Positions 25,755 to 32,611 of a stretch of 64,000 bases of DNA are shown piece after piece. The stretch's first letter is position 1; every line of letters starts with the position of its first letter. The stretch covers positions 62,001 to 126,000 of the forward strand of contig JADJVL010000002.1 of assembly GCA_016710635.1 (NCBI GenBank), given 5' to 3'. The position numbers and the translations under genes were made by a program. The DNA comes from Holophagaceae bacterium. Lineage in GTDB: Bacteria > Acidobacteriota > Holophagae > Holophagales > Holophagaceae. The notes beneath the pieces are model-generated. The model was given only the letters and a program-made list of their open reading frames with translations, had not been told where the DNA came from and did not search any database.

Positions 25755-26740
25755 CTGCGCCCATGAAGGATCCCCGCTCCTGGCTCTACCCCGCGCTGGA
25801 TCCCTTCCAGACCGGCCATCTCCGGGTCTCCGGCCTCCATGAGGTGTACTTCGAAGTCTCCGGCAATCCCGAAGGCAAGCCCGTGGTCTTCCTCCACGGC
25901 GGCCCCGGCGGCGCGACCTCCCCGAAGCACCGGCGCTTCTTCGATCCCCGCAGGTATCGCATCGTCCTCCTCGACCAGCGCGGGTGCGGGCTCAGCCGGC
26001 CCTACGGCGAGCTCCGGGAGAATTCCACCTGGGAGCTGGTGGCGGACCTGGAGCGCCTGCGGGAGCACCTCGGCATCGAGCGCTGGCAGGTCTTCGGCGG
26101 CTCCTGGGGCAGCACCCTCGCCCTGGCCTATTCCCAGGCCCATCCCGCATGCGTCACCGAACTGGTCCTCCGGGGCATCTTCCTGTCCTCCACCTGGGAA
26201 CTGGACTGGTTCTACCGCGGCGGTGCTTCGGCCCTCTATCCCGATGTCTGGGAGACCTTCCTCGCCGCCATCCCGGAAGCAGAGCAGGGCGACCTTCTCC
26301 AGGCCTACCTCACGCGGTTGATCAGCGAGGATCCGGAAATCCAAACACCCGCCGTGAAGGCCTGGTGCACTTGGGAAGGCGCCCTGTCGAACCTCTACAC
26401 CTCCGCCGAGGCCGTCGCGGACCTGGGCGAGGACGCGCTGGCGCTGGCCTTCTCGCGCCTCGAAGCCCACTACTTCGCCCACGGCTCCTGGCTCGGCGAA
26501 GGCCAGCTCCTGGCCGGCATCGAGAAGATCCGCCACCTCCCGGCGACCATCATCCAGGGCCGCTACGACGTGGTCTGCCCGATGAAGTCCGCCTGGGAGC
26601 TTCACCGGGCCTGGCCGGAGGCCGAGTTCCTCATCGTCCCGGACGCCGGCCACGGGGCCTCGGAACCCGGCATCTCCAAGGCCCTGGTGGCGGCGACGGA
26701 CCGCTTCGCGTGCGGTCCGGATCAGACCTGGCGGCGGTAG
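25751..26740 (+). CDS. pip: Proline iminopeptidase (alpha/beta hydrolase, S33)
   Basis: 329 residues. The enzyme releases N-terminal proline from peptides in the cytosol. The S33 signatures are present: oxyanion HGGPGG, DQRGCGLSRP, the nucleophile elbow GGSWGS, the acidic residue in GRYDVVCP and the catalytic His in DAGHGASEP. Length and order match the family. It starts in an ATGA overlap with smpB, and its 3' end overlaps the convergent secreted-protein gene by 19 bases. Confidence 0.92.
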   Translation: MTAPMKDPRSWLYPALDPFQTGHLRVSGLHEVYFEVSGNPEGKPVVFLHGGPGGATSPKHRRFFDPRRYRIVLLDQRGCGLSRPYGELRENSTWELVADLERLREHLGIERWQVFGGSWGSTLALAYSQAHPACVTELVLRGIFLSSTWELDWFYRGGASALYPDVWETFLAAIPEAEQGDLLQAYLTRLISEDPEIQTPAVKAWCTWEGALSNLYTSAEAVADLGEDALALAFSRLEAHYFAHGSWLGEGQLLAGIEKIRHLPATIIQGRYDVVCPMKSAWELHRAWPEAEFLIVPDAGHGASEPGISKALVAATDRFACGPDQTWRR

Positions 26741-27216
26741 ACCATCTGGTACTTCAGGACATTCGTGAGCTTGTGGCTGCGGACCGTCACCTTCAGCAGC
26801 AGGTCCCCGTTGGGGGTGAGGACGAATTCGTTGGTGCGCTCCCCGTCCTTGGCCTTGTAGGTCTGCAGCACATGATTGCCATCGGCCTCGGCGGTGACCC
26901 AGAAGGCTTCGCCATCCTCACGGGTCCAGGCCAGGCCGCCCTTCAACGGGACTTCCACCGCGCGGCGGCCGTCGAACTGGATGGCCACGGAACCGGCCTT
27001 CTGCTCCAGGACCACCCGCTTGTAGGCCGGGTTCACCGCGTGGAGACGCTGCTGGGCCAGGGGCTTCTGAAAGAAGGGGAGGCCTTCCACGACCAGGTCG
27101 ATGCCGGCGTCGAGGTCCGGGCAGCGCACCAGCTGGTAGCGGCCGGGAAGGCCCGCGGGAGCCTGGGCCAGCACGGGTAGGGCGAGGATGAAGGCGGCGA
27201 AGCGGATGGGGCGCAT
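26722..27216 (-). CDS. Small exported protein of unknown function
   Basis: 164 residues with a signal peptide (MRPIRFAAFILALPVLAQ) and a strong GGAGG ribosome site. The mature part looks all-beta, with alternating short strands (KAGSVAIQFDGRRAVEVPLK, GNHVLQTYKAKDGERTNEF), somewhat like a lipocalin or fatty-acid-binding barrel, but no family could be named. It is divergent from the TetR gene with a palindromic site between them, so it is a candidate target of that regulator. Confidence 0.65.
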   Translation of the reverse strand: MRPIRFAAFILALPVLAQAPAGLPGRYQLVRCPDLDAGIDLVVEGLPFFQKPLAQQRLHAVNPAYKRVVLEQKAGSVAIQFDGRRAVEVPLKGGLAWTREDGEAFWVTAEADGNHVLQTYKAKDGERTNEFVLTPNGDLLLKVTVRSHKLTNVLKYQMVYRRQV

Positions 27217-27256
27217 GGATTCCTCCAGGAAGTCGGTCCGCCGCGACGGTCGGGCG

Positions 27257-27286
27257 TGCTATAAAAATGCGAGCTTTTACTCACAT
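27257..27286 (+). promoter_or_regulatory. Extended -10 promoter and overlapping palindromic operator for the TetR gene
   Basis: TGCTATAAA at 27257-27265 is an extended -10 on the plus strand. Directly after it, 27267-27286 is the imperfect palindrome ATGCGAG-N6-CTCACAT (one mismatch between the arms). It would cover the transcription start of the TetR gene, and it lies upstream of the divergent secreted-protein gene. Autorepression and control of the divergent gene are inferred from this position. Confidence 0.5.
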
Positions 27287-27306
27287 CCACCACTCGCGTT
27301 CCCACG

Positions 27307-27969
27307 ATGCCCGCCAAGCCCCTGCCGCAGCCCCGTAAGGCCCCTCGCCAGAAGCGTTCCCTGGAGACGGTGGACGCCATTCTCGCGGCCACCGCTCACA
27401 TTCTGTCCAAGGAGGGCCTGGAGAAGGCCACCACGAACCACATCGCCGCCCGGGCCGGCGTGAGCATCGGCAGCCTCTACCAGTACTTCCCCAACAAGGA
27501 ATCCCTGGTGCGGGCCCTCAACGACCGCCACACCCAGGAGATCCTCGCGCTGCTGAGCCGTCGCTTCGAGGAGGTGCGCGAAGCCCCCATTCCGGACGCG
27601 GTGCGCGCCATCGTGCGGGCAATGGTGGACGTCCACCGCCACGACCCCGATCTGCACCGGGTCCTGGTCCAGGCCACCCCCGCCGTCGGCGCGAAGGTGG
27701 AGACCCGGCGCCTGGAGGCGGCGGCCGGCCGCCTGCTGGTGGGCTTCTTCCAGGCCCGCGCCGCCGAGCTCCGGATCCAGGACTTCGAGCTGAGCGCCTT
27801 CCTCCTGGTGCAGAGTGTCGAGGCCCTCACCCATGCCGCGGTCCTCGAACATCCGGGCCTGCTGGAGGACGAGCGCTTCGTCGAGGAGACGACGCGCATG
27901 ATCGTGGGCTACCTCACGGACGGGGTGGAACCGGCCGGGAAGGCGCGGAGGTCCCGGAGGAAGAGCTGA
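27307..27969 (+). CDS. TetR family transcriptional regulator
   Basis: 220 residues. The N-terminal helix-turn-helix is typical: RSLETVDAILAATAHILSKEGLEKATTNHIAARAGVSIGSLYQYFPNKESLVRAL. The C-terminal ligand domain (about residues 90-200) is variable, with a basic tail KARRSRRKS. A repressor controlled by a small hydrophobic ligand is the family norm; the ligand is unknown. The ATG has no clear ribosome site, which may mean a weak or leader-poor start. The gene is divergent from the small exported protein. Confidence 0.88.
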   Translation: MPAKPLPQPRKAPRQKRSLETVDAILAATAHILSKEGLEKATTNHIAARAGVSIGSLYQYFPNKESLVRALNDRHTQEILALLSRRFEEVREAPIPDAVRAIVRAMVDVHRHDPDLHRVLVQATPAVGAKVETRRLEAAAGRLLVGFFQARAAELRIQDFELSAFLLVQSVEALTHAAVLEHPGLLEDERFVEETTRMIVGYLTDGVEPAGKARRSRRKS

Positions 27970-28052
27970 CGCTCGAACTCCCGTTCCGGTTCATAGGCCA
28001 GCCGCCAGGGCCGCACCTTCCGCGCACGCCGCAGGCAAGCGAAGAAGCGCAT
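27909..28052 (-). CDS. Possible 47-residue basic small protein
   Basis: A short frame with GGGAGG just before the ATG at 28052, encoding an Arg-rich peptide that begins MRFFACLRRARKVRPWR and contains YEPEREFERQLFLRDLR. Its 3' half runs antisense to the end of the TetR gene. The good ribosome site and the balanced composition argue for a real gene; the overlap and short length argue against. No family recognised. Confidence 0.3.
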   Translation of the reverse strand: MRFFACLRRARKVRPWRLAYEPEREFERQLFLRDLRAFPAGSTPSVR

Positions 28053-28189
28053 GGACCCTCCCTTCTTCTGCCTCCGAGCATCGGTTCGTAGCGGCCCGGG
28101 GCCACTCGCATCCGCGAAGCAAGGCGGGGCGCCGACCCGGCCCCGGATCAGCCCCGTTTGCTCGCGTTTGGGTCCGTGGTTCTCTGGTT

Positions 28190-29119
28190 TCAGCGTCCCA
28201 TCAGGTGGTATATGATCGCCTTCTGCGCGTGGAGCCGGTTCTCGGCTTCGTCGTAGATGCGGGACTGGGGTCCGTCAATGACATCGGCGGTGACTTCGTA
28301 GCCGCGGTACGCGGGCAGGCAGTGGATGAAGATGGCGTCCTTGTCGGCCTGGGCCATGAGGGCCTTGTCCACGGTGAAGCCCTTGAAGGCAGCGATGCGT
28401 TCCGCCTTCTCCTCCTCCATGCCCATGCTCACCCAGGTGTCCGTGGCCACCACGTGAGCGCCGGCGATGCCGGCCTTGGGATCGTCGGTGATGGTCAGCG
28501 TCGTGCCCTGGGCGGCGTGGTCGGCCTGAGCGGCGGCGATTACGTCGGCGTTGCAGGAGTACTTGGCGTCCTTGGGCGTGACGATGGTGCAGTGCATGCC
28601 GGTCTTGCCCGTGCCCTGCATGTAGGAATGGGCCATGTTGTTGCCGTCGCCGATGTAGACGAACTTGAGGCCTTCCAGCTTCCCGAAGTTCTCCCGCATG
28701 GTCTGGAGGTCCGCCATGATCTGGCAGGGGTGCTCCAGGTCCGTGAGCCCGTTGATGACGGGCACGGTGCCGTACTTGGCGAGGTCCGTCACCGTCTGGT
28801 GGGCGAAGGTGCGGGCCATGATGCCGTCCACGAAGCGCGACAGCACCGCCGCCGTGTCATAGATGGGCTCGCCCCGGCCGATTTGGATGTCGCGGCTGGA
28901 CAGGAACTGGCCGATGCCGCCCATCTGGAAGATGCCCGTCTCGAAGCTCACCCGGGTGCGGGTGGAGCTCTTCTCGAAGATCATCGCCAGCACCTTGCCC
29001 TGGAGGGCGTCCCGGTAGGCCTTGGGGTGGCGCTTCAGGTCGTCCGCCGTGTCCAGGAGGACGCGCAGTTCCCGGGCGGAGTAGTCGGCGATGGAAAGGA
29101 AGTGGGGCTGGGTGAGCAT
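28190..29119 (-). CDS. argF: Ornithine carbamoyltransferase
   Basis: 309 residues. It condenses ornithine and carbamoyl phosphate to citrulline in arginine synthesis. The carbamoyl-phosphate loop SSTRTRVSFE, HPCQ, and the ornithine-loop HCLPAYRGYEV are present. TWVSMGMEEE (family DTWVSMGQE) also favours ornithine over aspartate as acceptor. A GGAG site precedes the ATG at 29119; an upstream in-frame ATG at 29155 has none. No other arg genes are nearby. Confidence 0.94.
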   Translation of the reverse strand: MLTQPHFLSIADYSARELRVLLDTADDLKRHPKAYRDALQGKVLAMIFEKSSTRTRVSFETGIFQMGGIGQFLSSRDIQIGRGEPIYDTAAVLSRFVDGIMARTFAHQTVTDLAKYGTVPVINGLTDLEHPCQIMADLQTMRENFGKLEGLKFVYIGDGNNMAHSYMQGTGKTGMHCTIVTPKDAKYSCNADVIAAAQADHAAQGTTLTITDDPKAGIAGAHVVATDTWVSMGMEEEKAERIAAFKGFTVDKALMAQADKDAIFIHCLPAYRGYEVTADVIDGPQSRIYDEAENRLHAQKAIIYHLMGR

Positions 29120-29183
29120 GGACGGGGCTCCGGGGCGAAACATCCATTTCACCACGGAGCCCCGGTGCGTTCACGCACAGTGA

Positions 29184-30332
29184 TCAGGCCTTGGGCTTCG
29201 CCTGGGAGGCCTTCCATGCCTCGAGCAGCTTCGCCTCGACCTCGGCCGTCGGCCCCGCCAGGCGGGTGCGGCCCTTCTCCACGCCTTCCTGGGTCTTGAA
29301 CCAGGCGAGGGTGTCCTTTGCGGTCTGCTCCACGGGCCGGAAGCGCAGGCCGGTCTTGATGGCCCGGTCGTTCTTCCAGGTGTGGAAGCCCTTGGTGTCG
29401 CCTTCGAAGGGGGCCCAGATCGGGAACTCCACCCCTTCCTGCTTCACGATGAAGGCCGCGGGGATCCAGGTGAGGGTGGGCTTCTTCGCCGCGGCCTTCA
29501 CGCAGGAGGCCACCAGCTCGCCCATGGAGAGCTTCTTGGCGGGTCCGCAGGCGTTGTAGGCGCCGAAGGCTTTGAGTTCGCACAGGCGCACGAGCCATTC
29601 CCCAAGGTCGCGGACATCGATGATCTGGATGGGATCCGAAGGGGCGCCGGGGATCGCCATTTCGCCGCCCTTGTCGGCGCGCACCGGCCAGAAGGTGTAA
29701 CGCCCGGTGGGATCGTCGGGGCCGACGATGTAGCCGGGGCGGACGATGGTGGCCCGGCCGGGCATGGCCGCCTCCACCGCCTGCTCGCAGAGGGCCTTGA
29801 GGCCGCCGTAGTTCTCGAACTGCTTGCCCATGGTCTCCACCGTGGGGTCGGCGAGGGTGGCCAGGGGCGAGGTCTCGTCCCCGTTCATGGGGCTCGGCTC
29901 CTTGTAGCAGCTGATGCTGGAGATGTAGACGTACTGGCCGGTGCGGGAGGCCAGCAGCTCCGCCGAGGCCTTCACGATGCGCGGGTAGTAGCCGCTGTTG
30001 TCGATGACCGCGTCCCAGGTGCCGCTCTCCAGGGCCTTCAGGCCGGGATCCTTCTTGGGGTCCCGATCGCCGTTCACTTCGGTGACCTTGCCCTTGAACA
30101 TGCCGGGCCGGGTCTTGCCGCGGTGGAAGATGGTCACCTCGTGGCCCCGGGCCAGGGCGGCGTCCACGGTGGCGGGTCCCAGGAAGCCCGTGCCCCCGAG
30201 GATGAGGATGCGCAGGGACTTGCCCTTGCCCTTGGGCTGGGCGGCCTCGCTGGCGGAAAGGGCGGGATTCAGGGCCAGGGCCGCGGCGGCGGCCGCGGAG
30301 GACTGGAGGAAGGTGCGGCGGGACTGGCCCAT
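29184..30332 (-). CDS. Tat-exported NAD-dependent epimerase/dehydratase family protein
   Basis: 382 residues with a twin-arginine signal (SRRTFLQSSAAAAAALAL), so the folded, cofactor-loaded protein probably goes to the periplasm. The SDR Rossmann motif GGTGFLG follows at about residue 45, and YGGLKALCE stands for the YxxxK catalytic pair. INxVRDLG-type and fold-typical C-terminal blocks (IIDVRDLGEWLVRL) follow. It belongs to the group of isoflavone-reductase/epimerase-like proteins often found with a Tat leader; the substrate is unknown. GGAGG precedes the ATG. Confidence 0.82.
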   Translation of the reverse strand: MGQSRRTFLQSSAAAAAALALNPALSASEAAQPKGKGKSLRILILGGTGFLGPATVDAALARGHEVTIFHRGKTRPGMFKGKVTEVNGDRDPKKDPGLKALESGTWDAVIDNSGYYPRIVKASAELLASRTGQYVYISSISCYKEPSPMNGDETSPLATLADPTVETMGKQFENYGGLKALCEQAVEAAMPGRATIVRPGYIVGPDDPTGRYTFWPVRADKGGEMAIPGAPSDPIQIIDVRDLGEWLVRLCELKAFGAYNACGPAKKLSMGELVASCVKAAAKKPTLTWIPAAFIVKQEGVEFPIWAPFEGDTKGFHTWKNDRAIKTGLRFRPVEQTAKDTLAWFKTQEGVEKGRTRLAGPTAEVEAKLLEAWKASQAKPKA

Positions 30333-30376
30333 GGAAGCCTCCGGAATTTGGGATGACGGGAAATACCTCGTAAGGC

Positions 30377-30404
30377 AATATACAGGGCGATCCCGATTCC
30401 GCAA
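30377..30404 (-). promoter_or_regulatory. Putative sigma-70-type promoter of the Tat epimerase gene
   Basis: On the minus strand TTGCGG (30404-30399), a 16-base spacer and TATATT (30382-30377). It would start transcription about 40 bases before the epimerase ATG. The divergent carrier gene begins at 30433. Confidence 0.4.
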
Positions 30405-30432
30405 GTCCCTCCGCAACCCACCCGAAGGCCCC

Positions 30433-31734
30433 ATGTCCGAGCCCGAGCCCGAACCCAGCCTGATCCGGCGTCTCGCCCTGGTGCGGAAGGGCGAGACCCG
30501 CATCCTCGCCTGGGCCGCCGCCTACTTCTTCTTTCTGCTCATGAGCTTCTACCTCCTGCGGCCCATGCGGGAGGCCTTCGGCATCGCCCGCGGCGCCGAC
30601 AAGCTGCCGTGGCTCATGACGGCGACCATGGCCACCATGCTGCTGGCCAATCCCCTCTATGCGGCCCTGGTGTCCCGGATCCCGCGGCGGCGCTTCATCC
30701 CCCTGACCTACCGCTTCTTCGCTGCGAACATGGCCCTCTTCTGGCTGGCCTTCCGCTTCCTTCCCACCCATGGCGGCGTCTGGGTCGGCTACGCCTTCTA
30801 TGTATGGCTGAGCGTCTTCAACCTGTTCGTGGTCTCGGTCTTCTGGAGCCTGCTGGACGACCTCCTCACCGAGGACATGGGCAAGCGTCTCTTTGGCCTC
30901 ATCGCGGTGGGCGGCACCCTGGGCGCCATCGCTGGGGCCAGCCTCACCGCGAAGCTGAGCCAGGGCTTCAGCCTCGGGACGCTCCACCTCCAGGTGGCGC
31001 CCTCGTCCCTGCTGCTCATCGCCATCCTCTTCCTGGAAGCCGCGGTCTTCTCCATGAAAGGCCTCGCGGCCCGGGCTTCCAAGGTGGATCTCAAGCCCGC
31101 CACCCCAGAGCCCGGTCCCGGCATCTTCGAAGGCCTGCGCCTGGTGGCGACATCGCGCTACCTCCAGGCCATCTGCCTCTACATCCTGCTCTTCACCGTC
31201 ACGTCCACCTTCCTCTACCTGATCCAGGGCCGCATCGTGGAGCAGACCTTCCAGGGCCAGGCCGCCCGCACCGCCGCCTTCGCCAGCCTGGACCTCTGGA
31301 CCAACGCCCTCACCCTCGTCATCCAGGTGCTGCTCTCCGGGCGCATCCTCTCGGGCCTTGGCCTGCGGACGACCCTCTGCCTCCTGCCCCTCCTCACCCT
31401 CGTGAGCCTCGGCGGCCTCTGGGCCCTGCCCACCTTCGCCATGCTCGCCCTGGTGCAGGTCTCCAGGCGGGGCCTCCACTACGCGGTGGATCGCCCCGCG
31501 CGGGAGATCCTCTACATCCCCCTGGGCCAGGGCGAGAAGTACAAGTCGAAGCCCTTCATCGACACCTTCGTGTATCGCGGCGGCGACGTGCTGGGGGTGT
31601 GGACGCCCACCCTGCTGGCACTCATCGCCGTGCCCGTGGGCGCGGTGGGCATCGCCGTCTCCGCGGGGTGGCTCGCCACCGCCGTGTGGCTCGGCAGACT
31701 GCGGGACCGGATCAAGCCCGCCGGAAACCCCTAG
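30433..31734 (+). CDS. ATP/ADP translocase-like (NTT/MFS-type) membrane carrier
   Basis: 433 residues with about 11-12 hydrophobic segments. Features match the NTT-like group of MFS carriers: SFYLLRPMREAFGIARG near the start (SYY.LRP.R...), FNLFVVSVFWSLLDDLLTEDMGKRLFGLIAVGGTLGAIAG, and RGLHYAVDRPAREILYIPLGQGEKYKSKPFIDTFVYRGGD. Obligate intracellular bacteria use true NTTs to import ATP; free-living relatives carry this shorter variant with unknown substrate. It is divergent from the Tat epimerase, and its stop overlaps the convergent glycerophosphodiesterase by 4 bases. Confidence 0.8.
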   Translation: MSEPEPEPSLIRRLALVRKGETRILAWAAAYFFFLLMSFYLLRPMREAFGIARGADKLPWLMTATMATMLLANPLYAALVSRIPRRRFIPLTYRFFAANMALFWLAFRFLPTHGGVWVGYAFYVWLSVFNLFVVSVFWSLLDDLLTEDMGKRLFGLIAVGGTLGAIAGASLTAKLSQGFSLGTLHLQVAPSSLLLIAILFLEAAVFSMKGLAARASKVDLKPATPEPGPGIFEGLRLVATSRYLQAICLYILLFTVTSTFLYLIQGRIVEQTFQGQAARTAAFASLDLWTNALTLVIQVLLSGRILSGLGLRTTLCLLPLLTLVSLGGLWALPTFAMLALVQVSRRGLHYAVDRPAREILYIPLGQGEKYKSKPFIDTFVYRGGDVLGVWTPTLLALIAVPVGAVGIAVSAGWLATAVWLGRLRDRIKPAGNP

Positions 31735-32378
31735 AGCCCGTCCACGATCAGGATCGCCGCTTCGAAGGGCAGGGCCTTCGCTTCGGCGGGCGTCTTCATG
31801 CCCCAGAGGGCCAGGCGGGAGGCGTAGGGCCGCCAGATCTCGGGCCTCGCCAGCACCGCGTCCAGGGGCGGATGCAGCATGAGTTCCGGGGGCAGGTCCG
31901 CGAGCTCCTCGGGGCCAAGGTCCGCGGCCTCCTCGCTGTTCCACAGGAACCCGCAGCGGGCTTCGTGGCAGGCGGCCCAGAGCTGCAGCACCTCGCTGTG
32001 CTCGAAGCTGCTGAAGAGCACCCGGTCGAGGGCCTCTGCCGCTTCGACCGTGGCCAGGGCCTGCTGCCAGCCGGGTTCGCCCTTCAGTTCCACGTTGATG
32101 AGTTTCGCCGGCAGGTCCAGCACGTCCGACAGGCGCGGCACGGGCTCGCCATTCTTCAGCTTGGGCAGTTCGGACGACTTCATCTGGCGCAGCAGGCCGG
32201 GACCTTCCGCGGTGCGGGCCAAGTCATCGTCGTGGAGCACCATGCTTACCCCATCCCGGGTGGGCTGGGCGTCCAGCTCGAAGCCGTCCAGCCCCGCCGC
32301 CAGCGCCGCGCGGAAGGCTTCCAGGGAATTCTCCAGGTGCTGCGAGGAGAGGCCGCGGTGGCCGAGGATGAGGGGCAT
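31731..32378 (-). CDS. Glycerophosphodiester phosphodiesterase
   Basis: 215 residues, in the short cytosolic UgpQ-like range. The GDPD TIM-barrel signature is seen: GHRG at the start with the metal ligands Glu and Asp in FELDAQPTRDG, catalytic HDDDLART, and NVELKGEPG for the middle Glu. It splits glycerophosphodiesters to glycerol 3-phosphate and an alcohol. No signal peptide. It is divergent from the threonine operon. Confidence 0.85.
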   Translation of the reverse strand: MPLILGHRGLSSQHLENSLEAFRAALAAGLDGFELDAQPTRDGVSMVLHDDDLARTAEGPGLLRQMKSSELPKLKNGEPVPRLSDVLDLPAKLINVELKGEPGWQQALATVEAAEALDRVLFSSFEHSEVLQLWAACHEARCGFLWNSEEAADLGPEELADLPPELMLHPPLDAVLARPEIWRPYASRLALWGMKTPAEAKALPFEAAILIVDGL

Positions 32379-32416
32379 GACAGTCTCCGGGGAGAGGGCG
32401 AGGATAGCGCGGATGG

Positions 32417-32446
32417 TTGACGGCCTTGCGCTCCTTGGGCCAAGGT
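32417..32446 (+). promoter_or_regulatory. Weak candidate promoter of the threonine operon
   Basis: TTGACG at 32417-32422 is a good -35; 18 bases later CAAGGT at 32441-32446 is a poor -10. A start here would give a leader of roughly 55 bases before thrL. Alternatives cannot be ruled out. Confidence 0.3.
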
Positions 32447-32509
32447 AGTCGGATGCGTCCCGTCCCTGGATCCCTCGCCGCCGCCCTCCCGGGCGCGGCC
32501 TCCATTGAC

Positions 32510-32551
32510 ATGACCACCACCACGACCACTTCCCGTTCCGGGCCGGTCTAG
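32510..32551 (+). CDS. thrL: Threonine operon leader peptide
   Basis: A 13-codon frame encoding MTTTTTTSRSGPV, with six consecutive threonine codons (four ACC, one ACG, one ACT). It stands 60 bases before thrA and just ahead of two alternative hairpins. In E. coli the thrL ribosome stalls at Thr/Ile codons when charged tRNA is scarce; here only Thr codons are present. Its stop TAG lies inside the left arm of the antiterminator, so a ribosome that finishes the peptide blocks that arm. No clear ribosome site is seen. Confidence 0.78.
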   Translation: MTTTTTTSRSGPV

Positions 32552-32600
32552 ATTCCTTTCACTTCTAGAACCGGCCCCGCGACGCGGGGCCTTCCTGTTT
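32540..32600 (+). terminator. Threonine attenuator: alternative antiterminator and terminator hairpins
   Basis: Antiterminator: GGGCCGGT-CTAGA (32540-32552) pairs with TCTAG (32564-32568) and ACCGGCCC (32570-32577), with one bulged A. Terminator: GGCCCCGC (32573-32580), loop GAC, GCGGGGCC (32584-32591), then TTCCTGTTT. The two structures share 32573-32577 and cannot coexist. A ribosome stalled on the Thr codons (32513-32530) leaves the antiterminator free; one at the stop codon (32549-32551) covers its left arm and the terminator forms. This is direct sequence evidence for attenuation. Confidence 0.8.
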
Positions 32601-32611
32601 CTGGAGCCTCC

